Below, one piece after another: positions 1-7,310 of a stretch of DNA of 61,385 bases. Source of the stretch: a virus. The position numbers were made by a program, and so were the translations under genes. Below the pieces are notes generated by a model that worked only from the letters and a program-made list of their open reading frames with translations, was not told where the DNA came from and made no database searches. Position 1 is the stretch's first letter. Each line of letters begins with the position of its first letter. The stretch spans positions 1 to 61,385 of the IMG/VR virus record IMGVR_UViG_3300040802_000030, one strand, 5' to 3'.

Positions 1-78
1 AGGACATGTACAGTCCATAGCTTCATAAGAACCCTGTTCATAAAAACAAGTTAAACATGATATCAATAACTCACTCAT
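1..78 (-). CDS. Small Cys-rich protein, fifth tandem paralog (partial)
   Basis: The gene is cut by the left window edge. It starts at base 78 with ATG overlapping the TGA stop of the upstream minus-strand gene (ATGA), and 26 codons are visible. They begin MSELL and contain four Cys (CxxC, then CxC near the edge), like the N-termini of the four genes upstream. The shared start, the 4-base overlap and the Cys spacing make it a further member of the same tandem family. Function is unknown; paired cysteines suggest metal binding, which is inference. Confidence 0.7.
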   Translation of the reverse strand, partial: MSELLISCLTCFYEQGSYEAMDCTCP

Positions 79-302
79 ATCTGAAAGTCCTTATCTGTTA
101 ATAGTATATTGTTCATTATAATTAAATTTTCTTTTGGTTTCCAATAAACATGTGTATACCAATTCCATTTTCTTTTATATTGTGGATATTTAGGATGAAC
201 ATAGTTGCCACCTGCAATACATAAACAAGTTGTTAAATGTGGACAACAATATCTCAATTCACCGTTAACACAGGTATCACACTCTATAATCAATTCACTC
301 AT
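75..302 (-). CDS. Small Cys-rich protein, tandem family member 4
   Basis: 75 residues, function not recognised. An N-terminal Cys cluster (CDTC, then CC and C.C) is followed by the family core HPKYPQYKRKWN, an aromatic YW.PKENL segment, and the C-terminal signature LLTDKDFQI. It is one of five tandem, 4-base-overlapping paralogs on the minus strand, so they are translationally coupled and share the promoter at 1036-1064. Four or more Cys in a protein this small suggests a zinc-binding fold (inference). An early, host-directed role would fit the host-type promoter but is not shown. Confidence 0.75.
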   Translation of the reverse strand: MSELIIECDTCVNGELRYCCPHLTTCLCIAGGNYVHPKYPQYKRKWNWYTHVYWKPKENLIIMNNILLTDKDFQI

Positions 303-514
303 AATTCAAAATCCTCATCAGTTAATAACATTGTTGGTCTACATAAATTTTCTTTAGGTTCCCAATACTTGTATGCATAAATATTATATCTTCTTTCATA
401 AAACGGATATTTTGGGTGTATAAAATATTCACTTACACCATCTAAACATTTATATCCAATATTTAAATCACACTCATTTATTTTTATACAAGTATCACAC
501 TCTATTATTATCAT
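299..514 (-). CDS. Small Cys-rich protein, tandem family member 3
   Basis: 71 residues, with the family features: CDTC at the N-terminus, two more Cys, then HPKYPFYERRYN, YWEPKENL and the terminal LLTDEDFEL. It overlaps both neighbours by 4 bases. It is closest to the adjacent 75-302 gene in the N-terminal IIECDTC stretch, which points to a local duplication. Function unknown. Confidence 0.75.
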   Translation of the reverse strand: MIIIECDTCIKINECDLNIGYKCLDGVSEYFIHPKYPFYERRYNIYAYKYWEPKENLCRPTMLLTDEDFEL

Positions 515-750
515 AATTCAAAGTCCTCATCAGACAATAACATATCTATTGGTTTTATTTCTTCTTTTGGTTCCCAATTCTCATATGTATAATAAGGTAT
601 CTTCTTTGTTAAAAGAGAATATTTCCAATGTTGTCTTGTAGAAGTATGTCTTAAACAAATGGATTGTATTTCACAGATACCTCTATATCTACAAGTTGAA
701 CATGATATCAATCCTATTTTACTTTTATAAACTGCATGAAAATTCATCAT
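511..750 (-). CDS. Small Cys-rich protein, tandem family member 2
   Basis: 79 residues. It has CSTC, C and C in the first half, a diverged middle (KKIPYYTYENWEPKEE) and the conserved terminal LLSDEDFEL. The HPKYP element is degraded here, so this copy has diverged most in the core. It overlaps its neighbours by 4 bases. Function unknown. Confidence 0.75.
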   Translation of the reverse strand: MMNFHAVYKSKIGLISCSTCRYRGICEIQSICLRHTSTRQHWKYSLLTKKIPYYTYENWEPKEEIKPIDMLLSDEDFEL

Positions 751-1007
751 AACTCAAAATCCTCATCTGTTAAAAGAAGACTACTGGCATTTTTTAATAG
801 TTCATTTGGTATCCAGTGTAAATAAGAAAAACTGTTAAATTTCCTTTTAATATATGGATATTTTGGATGAGTAAACATATCGCCCAAGTCTGGTTTGGTC
901 AAACAATGTGGTTGAGTACGACATCCTCCATAATGTTTGCAAGTTTTACAAGTAATTAACAGTTCAATTTTTATTTTCTTTTCCTCTACTTTACTTACTC
1001 TTATCAT
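747..1007 (-). CDS. Small Cys-rich protein, tandem family member 1 (promoter-proximal)
   Basis: 86 residues and first in the minus-strand operon. It carries CKTC and two further Cys, then FTHPKYPYIKRKFN, an HWIPNELL segment and LLLTDEDFEL at the end. An AAGGAT ribosome site lies 7 bases before the ATG. The strong conservation of the C-terminal nonapeptide across paralogs suggests it is a binding determinant or structural core. Function unknown. Confidence 0.75.
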   Translation of the reverse strand: MIRVSKVEEKKIKIELLITCKTCKHYGGCRTQPHCLTKPDLGDMFTHPKYPYIKRKFNSFSYLHWIPNELLKNASSLLLTDEDFEL

Positions 1008-1035
1008 AGAAAATCCTTATTTTTTTATTTTTCTC

Positions 1036-1064
1036 ATTATAACATTTTATTTTATGATTGTAAA
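1036..1064 (-). promoter_or_regulatory. Sigma70-like phage promoter (minus)
   Basis: Read on the minus strand: TTTACA (1064-1059), a 17-base spacer, TATAAT (1041-1036). Transcription would start near 1029 and read the Cys-rich operon that begins at 1007. It is one of eight sites of the same form in the window. Confidence 0.75.
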
Positions 1065-1067
1065 TAA

Positions 1068-1075
1068 TATAAATA
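1068..1075 (+). promoter_or_regulatory. T4-type late promoter
   Basis: An exact TATAAATA lies 36 bases before the gp53-like start. This is the -10 element recognised by the T4 gp55 late sigma factor, and a gp55 gene is present at 25727. It stands back to back with the minus-strand promoter at 1036-1064. Confidence 0.7.
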
Positions 1076-1110
1076 TACTTGAGATAACTATCTAAGGAGT
1101 GGGACAATAT

Positions 1111-1500
1111 ATGGCAGAATATACAAGTAAAGTAGATGAAAATTTTTACGAAGCAACCAATACAATATTAGCTGATACATCATATTTAAGATTGTTTAAT
1201 ATACTACTTGATATTGATAGAGAAACTAAATTTATGAATATCTTCAAATCAGTAACAGTAAATGAAGAAGCTCAAACAGATATTTTAGCGTTTGATACAT
1301 ATGAGGTCCCTGAAAGTTATTTTTGGGATAACATTTCATATGAAATGTATGGTACACCAAAATTATGGTGGGTTGTATCTTTATTTAATAACATAATAAA
1401 TCCATTTGAGGAATTAGAAGAAGGTTCTAACATAAAAGTATTAAAATCCGAACATATTAAAACTGTATTTGCTGATATGGAAAGGATATCTGAGTTATAA
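1111..1500 (+). CDS. 53: Baseplate wedge protein, gp53-like
   Basis: About 129 residues. The stretch from YEVPESYFWDNIS through YGTPKLWWVV to NPFEELEEG and IKVLK is typical of T4 gp53-type wedge proteins, with a LysM-like C-terminal part. In T4, gp53 joins the wedges into the baseplate. I place the start at ATG 1111 because AAGGAG (1094-1099) lies 11 bases upstream. An in-frame GTG at 1099 overlaps that site and is unlikely. It is the first gene of the structural block and sits behind a late promoter. Confidence 0.8.
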   Translation: MAEYTSKVDENFYEATNTILADTSYLRLFNILLDIDRETKFMNIFKSVTVNEEAQTDILAFDTYEVPESYFWDNISYEMYGTPKLWWVVSLFNNIINPFEELEEGSNIKVLKSEHIKTVFADMERISEL

Positions 1501-1501
1501 A

Positions 1502-2800
1502 ATGACTACAAATACTAATGATACAGAAAGAAGTAATATAGCTACTAATGTTTTTACTGTTAAAATATTAGTAAATGGTAAGGTTATTAATTTTAATGCC
1601 GGTGACATCAAAGAGTGTTTTTTCATAGAAGATATTTTCACTCAATGTATTGTTGGTAAATTAACATTTATTGATAACTATGGTTTTCTTGAATATGGAC
1701 CATTTACAGGAAATGAATTACTATCAATAAAATATGGTAGATATAATACAAAAGAGTTAAACTTTCACATATGGAGGGTAGAAAAGGTTTTTCCTACCTT
1801 TAATGCCGAGAATACAATTACTACTGGTGTTACTATTGAGTTAATAGATACATCATATGATGCTATGAGTACTTATTATTATAGTAAATCATATGATAGT
1901 AAAATGAAACATACAGAAGTAGTTAAATCTATATTAAAAAATATGGTAGGATGGAGTGATGGTAGAATTGATATACTTGAATCATCTTCTGAACTTACTG
2001 AACCCTTTGTTATTCCCTACTGGACACCATCGGTTACTATAAGACATTTATTAAATAGAGCAAAGTATAATACTAATACTTATGGATATTTATGTTATAA
2101 TAACACAAAGAGTGGATTTTCTGTAAGTGTAAAACCATTATCATATCTTTTAAGCAATAGTAACATAATGGATAGTTTATCATATAAAATGTCAGATACA
2201 AAGGAACCAATAAAAAATAAGGTTTTGGATTGGTGGTTAGAGGGTATCAATCATAACTTAACAAAACCTCTTAGAAGGTCATTGGCATATAATAATGATA
2301 TATCAACAAAAACTACAACAAAAACAGTAATGAGATATGATGATTATATAAAATTTGAATCTATATTGGGTAATTATACATTATTTGATAAAACATATGG
2401 ATTATCAGATGAATTGGTATCAAATATTACTATGTATAGTGGAAGTGAAAAAGATGTGAAAAATAAACTACATAGTAATTTTTCAAAAATATATAATTTA
2501 TCTAACCTTTTAAATATAATAGTATATGGAAATGAAAGAAGATATGCTGGTCATCAAATTAATATTGAATGGCCTAGTACTAATAGAGAAACAGAACTTT
2601 TAAGTAGAATGTTTCAAGGTGTTTACTTAGTTAAATCAATAACACATAATTTTGTTCAACAACAAGATGCTATAGGATATACACAAAGAATGGTATTAAT
2701 AAGAAATGGTTATTTTAACCCATCTACAGATATATTATTAAAATCAATAATAAAAAATACTTCTGGTGGTAAGAAAACAACGGAGTTTAAGAATGAGTAA
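1502..2800 (+). CDS. Baseplate hub protein, gp27-like
   Basis: 432 residues starting at ATG 1502, one base after the gp53 stop. The N-terminal part (FTVKILVNGKVINF, then a beta-rich region with FIDNYGFLEYGPF) and the C-terminal part (GVYLVKSITHNF, then YTQRMVLIRNGY) match the pattern of T4 gp27/gpD-type hub proteins. These form the trimeric ring that carries the spike and joins it to the tube. Position fits: the spike gene follows at 4117. The 8-base overlap with the next gene suggests translational coupling. The hub assignment rests on pattern and context. Confidence 0.65.
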   Translation: MTTNTNDTERSNIATNVFTVKILVNGKVINFNAGDIKECFFIEDIFTQCIVGKLTFIDNYGFLEYGPFTGNELLSIKYGRYNTKELNFHIWRVEKVFPTFNAENTITTGVTIELIDTSYDAMSTYYYSKSYDSKMKHTEVVKSILKNMVGWSDGRIDILESSSELTEPFVIPYWTPSVTIRHLLNRAKYNTNTYGYLCYNNTKSGFSVSVKPLSYLLSNSNIMDSLSYKMSDTKEPIKNKVLDWWLEGINHNLTKPLRRSLAYNNDISTKTTTKTVMRYDDYIKFESILGNYTLFDKTYGLSDELVSNITMYSGSEKDVKNKLHSNFSKIYNLSNLLNIIVYGNERRYAGHQINIEWPSTNRETELLSRMFQGVYLVKSITHNFVQQQDAIGYTQRMVLIRNGYFNPSTDILLKSIIKNTSGGKKTTEFKNE

Positions 2801-3470
2801 TTTAGAAAATTATTTGAATGAAACAACTGCTGGTGTACCTGATTTATCTAAGCAAATACTGAATAGTTTATTAAAAAAGTTATGGGATTATTTAATTAAG
2901 AAAAATTTTGTTTTGAAATCTGATGATGAGTTAATATCAGTATTAAATAATTCTAATATTCATAGTAATTTGTTTGAATTTATAAAATCTAAGAAAAAAA
3001 CAAAATATAATCTTTCACGATTTGTTTATATGGGTATTTTTGATATGGTTGATGCTGAAAAAATTCAACTCTCTATACGAACAAATACTTATGATTTTTT
3101 TCGTAGATTTGCAAAACCAAATTCAGAAAAAGTATTTTTTAGTCTAAAAAATAATCAATTTGCTAGAGATGTTATGGCGGCTTTATCTCATGAAATAGTT
3201 CATTATCTTCAATTTATAAAATCTCGTGGTGAAATAGGATTTCCAGAAGAAGGTGACACTTATTCAAAATATATTTCTAATAAAGCAGAACTTGAAGCAT
3301 TTGCCTTACAAATATCGTTAGAACAAATTACTGGTAAAAAATCAAGTATGTATGAGGTTTATCTAGGACATAAAAATAAAAAAACAATTACTGATAAAAC
3401 TTGGAATAATTTATTGAAAAAAATAGAATATTTCAAAAAAGAAATAAAAAATTCAGATATTTTTGTTTAA
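2793..3470 (+). CDS. Putative zinc metallopeptidase with capsid-targeting-like N-terminus
   Basis: 225 residues from ATG 2793 (GGAG 7 bases upstream). Around residue 130 it has ALSHEIVHYLQF, a classic HExxH zinc-protease motif, followed about 30 residues later by KAELEAFALQ, a plausible third ligand Glu. No signal peptide is visible. The N-terminus, MSNLENYLNE, resembles the T4 capsid-targeting peptide and is shared in outline by six other proteins here. It sits between the hub and spike genes, so it may be a virion-associated protease, for example a cell-wall or prohead enzyme. Substrate unknown. Confidence 0.6.
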   Translation: MSNLENYLNETTAGVPDLSKQILNSLLKKLWDYLIKKNFVLKSDDELISVLNNSNIHSNLFEFIKSKKKTKYNLSRFVYMGIFDMVDAEKIQLSIRTNTYDFFRRFAKPNSEKVFFSLKNNQFARDVMAALSHEIVHYLQFIKSRGEIGFPEEGDTYSKYISNKAELEAFALQISLEQITGKKSSMYEVYLGHKNKKTITDKTWNNLLKKIEYFKKEIKNSDIFV

Positions 3471-3484
3471 TTAAGGAATTAAAG

Positions 3485-4120
3485 ATGAAATTAGAAAAAT
3501 ATTTAATAAATGAATTGAATGCTAAAGAAATTGAGTATGAAATTCATGAAGATGCTATGTTAAAAATTAAAAAAGACTGTAAGAAATATATAAGTCTTTT
3601 AGGAAATAAACATCCATTTTATAGAGGTGTTAGTTATTCTTTATATTCAAGTAATGCTTATTTAAGAGTAAAAACAAGAAAAGATAGACAATCTTTTATA
3701 GACTCAAGAAGGGTATTTGGACCTGTTATTGATAAATTATTTAAAGACAATAAAGTACCATTAAGAAGTGAATCTGTAAATGCAACATCTGATTTAAAAC
3801 ACGCAACATTTTTTTCTCAAAATGTTTATTATGTATTTCCAATTGGTAATTTTAGTTATGCTTACTGTACATCTAAAGATTTTAATCAATCATCTGGTAA
3901 TTTTAAAATATTAAATTTTATTAAATATGTGAATAATTTGGTTGATTGGATTGATTATGATGAGGCTTGGGGTTATTTTAAAGATGGTATTGTGACAAAT
4001 AAAAATATGAATATGGCACATGATAAAGGATATGAAATTTGGTTTGATTGTAAAGAATATTATTTAGTTTCAATTAAATCCAAGTTAGCCGGTTTTTGGA
4101 ATAAGGAAATGATTAAATGA
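3485..4120 (+). CDS. Unknown protein, possible ADP-ribosyltransferase-like fold
   Basis: 211 residues; an AAGGAA ribosome site precedes the ATG. The N-terminus MKLEKYLINE is capsid-targeting-like, with an I-N-E site of the T4 gp21 protease type. The middle contains HPFYRGV, then RSESVNATSD and YYVFPIGNFSY. An Arg in a YRGV strand, a Ser/Thr stretch and a later Glu (GYEIWF) recall the R-S-E layout of ADP-ribosyltransferases. T4 packages such enzymes (Alt) in the head. This assignment is tentative. The gene overlaps the spike gene by 4 bases. Confidence 0.4.
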   Translation: MKLEKYLINELNAKEIEYEIHEDAMLKIKKDCKKYISLLGNKHPFYRGVSYSLYSSNAYLRVKTRKDRQSFIDSRRVFGPVIDKLFKDNKVPLRSESVNATSDLKHATFFSQNVYYVFPIGNFSYAYCTSKDFNQSSGNFKILNFIKYVNNLVDWIDYDEAWGYFKDGIVTNKNMNMAHDKGYEIWFDCKEYYLVSIKSKLAGFWNKEMIK

Positions 4121-5013
4121 ATAAAATTAATGATAAATTATTTGGATTTTATAGAGGTGTAGTAGAAGATAATGATGATCCTCTAAAAGTAGGTAGAGTA
4201 AGGGCAAGAATATGGGGATTACATACTGAAAAAATATTAGAAGGTGCAAAAGAAGGAATACCAACAGAACATTTGCCTTGGGTTGAACCATGTTTATCAA
4301 TAGTAGAAGGTTCTATTTCTGGTTTTGGTTTTTTTGGTGTACCATTAAAGGGTTCACATATCATGATTTTCTTTGAAAATGGTAATTATCAAAAACCTAT
4401 GTATTTTGCTTCCATTCCTGGTATACCAGCAAATAGACCTAATGTAAAAGAGGGTTTCAATGACCCTGATGGTGTATATCCAACACAAACAGGTGTAAGT
4501 GATTATCATTCAAGAGCACAAGCACACTATCCGAATAATACGATATTATCAGTACATGGTGGACATTATATTGAATTGGATTCAACTAATGGTGATAAGA
4601 AAATTAGAATACATCATAATAGTGGAACATCAATTGAAATGCAAAATGATGGTAGCGTTGATATAAATACAGAGAATAATCATGTTGAGAATGTTGAAAG
4701 TAATTATACTCAAGATGTTGGTGGTAACAAAACAGTTAATATTTCAGGAAATTGTAATATAACAGTTGGTGGTAATTGTAATTTAACTGTAACCGGTAAT
4801 ATTGTGGCTAGTTCTCCATCAACAACAATACAAGATGGAACAGTTGATTTAGCAAAGAATAAAGGAACCTTGTTATTGTTATGTGATGAGAGATTTATAA
4901 CTCGTTATAATCAACATACACATGATCACGGTGATCCTGCTGGAACAACAACAGTACCAAATCACCTGGCAAGTAATAACACTCATACCACAACATACAC
5001 TAAGGCATCTTAG
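4117..5013 (+). CDS. Baseplate central spike, gp5/gpV-like
   Basis: 298 residues. The N-terminal OB-fold region (GFYRGVVEDNDDPLKVGR, then LPWVEP and GFFGVPLKGSHIMIFFENG) matches gp5/VgrG-type spike proteins. Next come short beta-helix repeats from about residue 165 (for example VGGNKTVNISGN and VGGNCNLTVTGN) that would form the needle. Near the end is YNQHTHDHG, an H-x-H motif like the iron-binding tips of gpV-type spikes. The lysozyme domain of T4 gp5 is absent. A strong terminator follows the stop codon. Confidence 0.8.
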   Translation: MNKINDKLFGFYRGVVEDNDDPLKVGRVRARIWGLHTEKILEGAKEGIPTEHLPWVEPCLSIVEGSISGFGFFGVPLKGSHIMIFFENGNYQKPMYFASIPGIPANRPNVKEGFNDPDGVYPTQTGVSDYHSRAQAHYPNNTILSVHGGHYIELDSTNGDKKIRIHHNSGTSIEMQNDGSVDINTENNHVENVESNYTQDVGGNKTVNISGNCNITVGGNCNLTVTGNIVASSPSTTIQDGTVDLAKNKGTLLLLCDERFITRYNQHTHDHGDPAGTTTVPNHLASNNTHTTTYTKAS

Positions 5014-5033
5014 GGTATGTGTATGTGCGGGGC

Positions 5034-5057
5034 AAAAACCCCTTTTTTGGGGTTTTT
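5034..5057 (+). terminator. Rho-independent terminator after the spike gene
   Basis: A perfect 9-bp stem AAAAACCCC / GGGGTTTTT (5034-5042, 5049-5057) closes a 6-base T loop. The right arm ends in a T run, so it could terminate in both directions. It lies 21 bases after the spike stop. Confidence 0.8.
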
Positions 5058-5089
5058 GGGAGTATCGAAAAAATTACGATAATTTAATT

Positions 5090-5155
5090 AATTATCTAAA
5101 ATTAAAAATTAATTATTCATAATTATCTAAAATTAAAAATTAATTATGAATAATT
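5090..5155. repeat. 27-bp direct repeat with overlapping inverted repeat
   Basis: The same 27 bases occur at 5090-5116 and 5121-5147. A 10-bp inverted repeat (AATTATTCAT at 5111-5120, ATGAATAATT at 5146-5155) encloses the second copy. The tract is almost pure A/T. It fills the 158-base gap between the spike terminator and the gp25 gene and could affect mRNA structure ahead of the gp25 ribosome site. No promoter match was found in it. Confidence 0.7.
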
Positions 5156-5171
5156 TCGGAGAAAATATTAA

Positions 5172-5564
5172 ATGGCTACAGTAATTAGAACTGCTATATA
5201 TTCAGACTTAGATATGGAATTAACTAAACAAACAGATGGTGATGTTAAAAGAGATACAGAAATAGAAGCAGTTATTCACTCTCTTGAAAATATTATATCA
5301 ACAACTCAAGGTTCCCGTAGAATGTTACCTGAGTTTGCTATTGATATTCATAATCTATTATTTGAACCACTTGATAAAAGAACCGCCGAAATGATAGGTA
5401 ATAGAATAGTATTGGCAATAGAAACATGGGAAACAAGAGTAGAAATAATAAAATTAAATATTGATGTTAATTATGACCAAAATTTATACAACATGACTTT
5501 GGAATTTATGTTGAAACCCTACGATGAAATAATATCAATAGACTTTGTTTTATTAGCACAATAA
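5172..5564 (+). CDS. 25: Baseplate wedge protein, gp25-like
   Basis: 130 residues, the usual size for gp25. The hallmark segment TTQGSRRMLPEFAIDIHNLL, followed by FEPLDKRTAEMIG and a terminal beta-rich region, identifies the gp25/lysozyme-like wedge family. In T4 this protein initiates sheath assembly at the baseplate. A CGGAGAA ribosome site lies just before the ATG. The gp6-like gene follows, as in other contractile-tail phages. Confidence 0.9.
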   Translation: MATVIRTAIYSDLDMELTKQTDGDVKRDTEIEAVIHSLENIISTTQGSRRMLPEFAIDIHNLLFEPLDKRTAEMIGNRIVLAIETWETRVEIIKLNIDVNYDQNLYNMTLEFMLKPYDEIISIDFVLLAQ

Positions 5565-5565
5565 A

Positions 5566-5573
5566 TATAAATA
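5566..5573 (+). promoter_or_regulatory. T4-type late promoter
   Basis: Exact TATAAATA in the short gap after gp25, 39 bases before the gp6-like start. It is consistent with recognition by the gp55 encoded at 25727. Confidence 0.6.
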
Positions 5574-5611
5574 TAAAAGAAATATAAAATATTACGGGGA
5601 GAAAAATAGTA

Positions 5612-7309
5612 ATGAGTACCCTTACACCTGATTATCTTTCAATAGACTATTCTAGTCTTATAACAAGATTAAAACAACAATTAAGAAATTCAGATACATT
5701 TGCAGATTATAACTTTGAAGGTGCTAATATCACAATTCTTTTAGAATTGTTGGCATATGTTACTGAATTAAATACTTATTTTACAAATAAAGTAGCAAAA
5801 AATGTTCATATAGAAACGGCAGATGTTTATGAAGCCGTAAATAGAGCCGCAAGACAAATGGGATATGAACCAAAAGGTGCTATTTCATCAACCACAACAC
5901 TTACTATAACTCTTACAGGTGCAATTCCTGGTAACACATATAGATTATATCCATTTTCACAATTTGAATGTCCAGACGAACAAGATGAAAATGGTGATAC
6001 AATAAAATTTTCAAATACAACTCTCTATACAGAGGTTGCATCTTCATCCACTGTTATATTTGAAGATGTAATGGTTAGACAAGGTATAGTAAAAGAATTA
6101 ACTGGATATACTGGTGATGATTTAATTGATAATGAATTATTTTTACCTTCTAATTACGCATATGATAATAATCTTACTGACGATTATCCATCATTAGAGG
6201 TTAGAATAAATGATGTGGCATGGACGAGAGTACCAGATTTTTGGGATGAACTATCTGCTTATTATACAAATGATGATGTTTATATGTTTGTATATGATAG
6301 ATATGGAAGAAGCAAAGTAGTATTTTCAACTTCAAGAAATGTACCAACAGATGATGATACAATAGATATAACTGTTTTAGAATCTTTAGGTGCCAATAGT
6401 AATGTTGGTGCTAACTCAATTACAGCATTTCAAACAAATCTTATTTATGATGAGGATGAAGGTGAATATATTGATTCAGAACAAATAATAGAAGTGGTAA
6501 ATGACACGGCATCATCTGGTGGTCAAGACGCAGAAGATATTGGAACAATAAAAGAAAATGCTAAAGCTTCATTACATACACAATATCGAAATGTTACTGC
6601 TGTTGATTATAAAGCCCACTTACAAGAAAGGTCGGATGTTGCAGTTGCAAAAGCGTGGGGAGAACAAGATGTAACACCGGCAGGTGATATTACTAATTAT
6701 AATTTAGTCTATATATGTTTATATCCTTCTTTATGGAGTACAGACAATATTAATTGGACATCAACAACATTTTCAACTACTTGGGGTTTGACTCAAGCAA
6801 TTGTTGTACCAACAACATATAATAGTGATTGGACAACGGAATTATCTCTTTATTTAGAACCAAGAAAAATGATTTCAGCATATGAAACATACACAGTACT
6901 TGACCTTGTTTATTTTTCATTTGATATTAGCGTAAGAGTAAAAAGAGGTTATGATTTTACTTTAGTACAAACTGATATAATAAATAAACTTCAAAGATAT
7001 TTTAGAGCAACAAATCAAGAGTTTTATACTATTATAAATTTTAATGATATTGTTGAATATTTATTAGATATATCTGAAGTTGGAACATCAGATAATTATG
7101 ATAATATAAAAGGTATTAGAAATTTAAATATTAGAGATATAGAAGTTAGTCATACGATGTATGAAAATAATGAAGTAGGTAATTATCCATATTATATAGA
7201 AGATTCAAGTACATATGATGGTGATAACCAGTTAAGAAGGATACAACTCGGTTTAAATCAATTTCCAGTATTAGCAGTTGATACTGTAAGAGTAACACAG
7301 GAAGATTAA
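5612..7309 (+). CDS. 6: Baseplate wedge protein, gp6/baseplate J-like
   Basis: 565 residues with a GGGGAG ribosome site. The N-terminal region (YSSLITRLKQQLRNSDTF, then FEGANITILLELLAYVTELN) and the AARQMGYEPKG segment are typical of gp6/gpJ wedge proteins, as is the central TAVDYKAHLQ element. In T4, gp6 dimers form the inner ring of the baseplate and govern its conformational change. Its position directly after gp25 is the canonical order. Confidence 0.85.
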   Translation: MSTLTPDYLSIDYSSLITRLKQQLRNSDTFADYNFEGANITILLELLAYVTELNTYFTNKVAKNVHIETADVYEAVNRAARQMGYEPKGAISSTTTLTITLTGAIPGNTYRLYPFSQFECPDEQDENGDTIKFSNTTLYTEVASSSTVIFEDVMVRQGIVKELTGYTGDDLIDNELFLPSNYAYDNNLTDDYPSLEVRINDVAWTRVPDFWDELSAYYTNDDVYMFVYDRYGRSKVVFSTSRNVPTDDDTIDITVLESLGANSNVGANSITAFQTNLIYDEDEGEYIDSEQIIEVVNDTASSGGQDAEDIGTIKENAKASLHTQYRNVTAVDYKAHLQERSDVAVAKAWGEQDVTPAGDITNYNLVYICLYPSLWSTDNINWTSTTFSTTWGLTQAIVVPTTYNSDWTTELSLYLEPRKMISAYETYTVLDLVYFSFDISVRVKRGYDFTLVQTDIINKLQRYFRATNQEFYTIINFNDIVEYLLDISEVGTSDNYDNIKGIRNLNIRDIEVSHTMYENNEVGNYPYYIEDSSTYDGDNQLRRIQLGLNQFPVLAVDTVRVTQED

Positions 7310-7310
7310 T

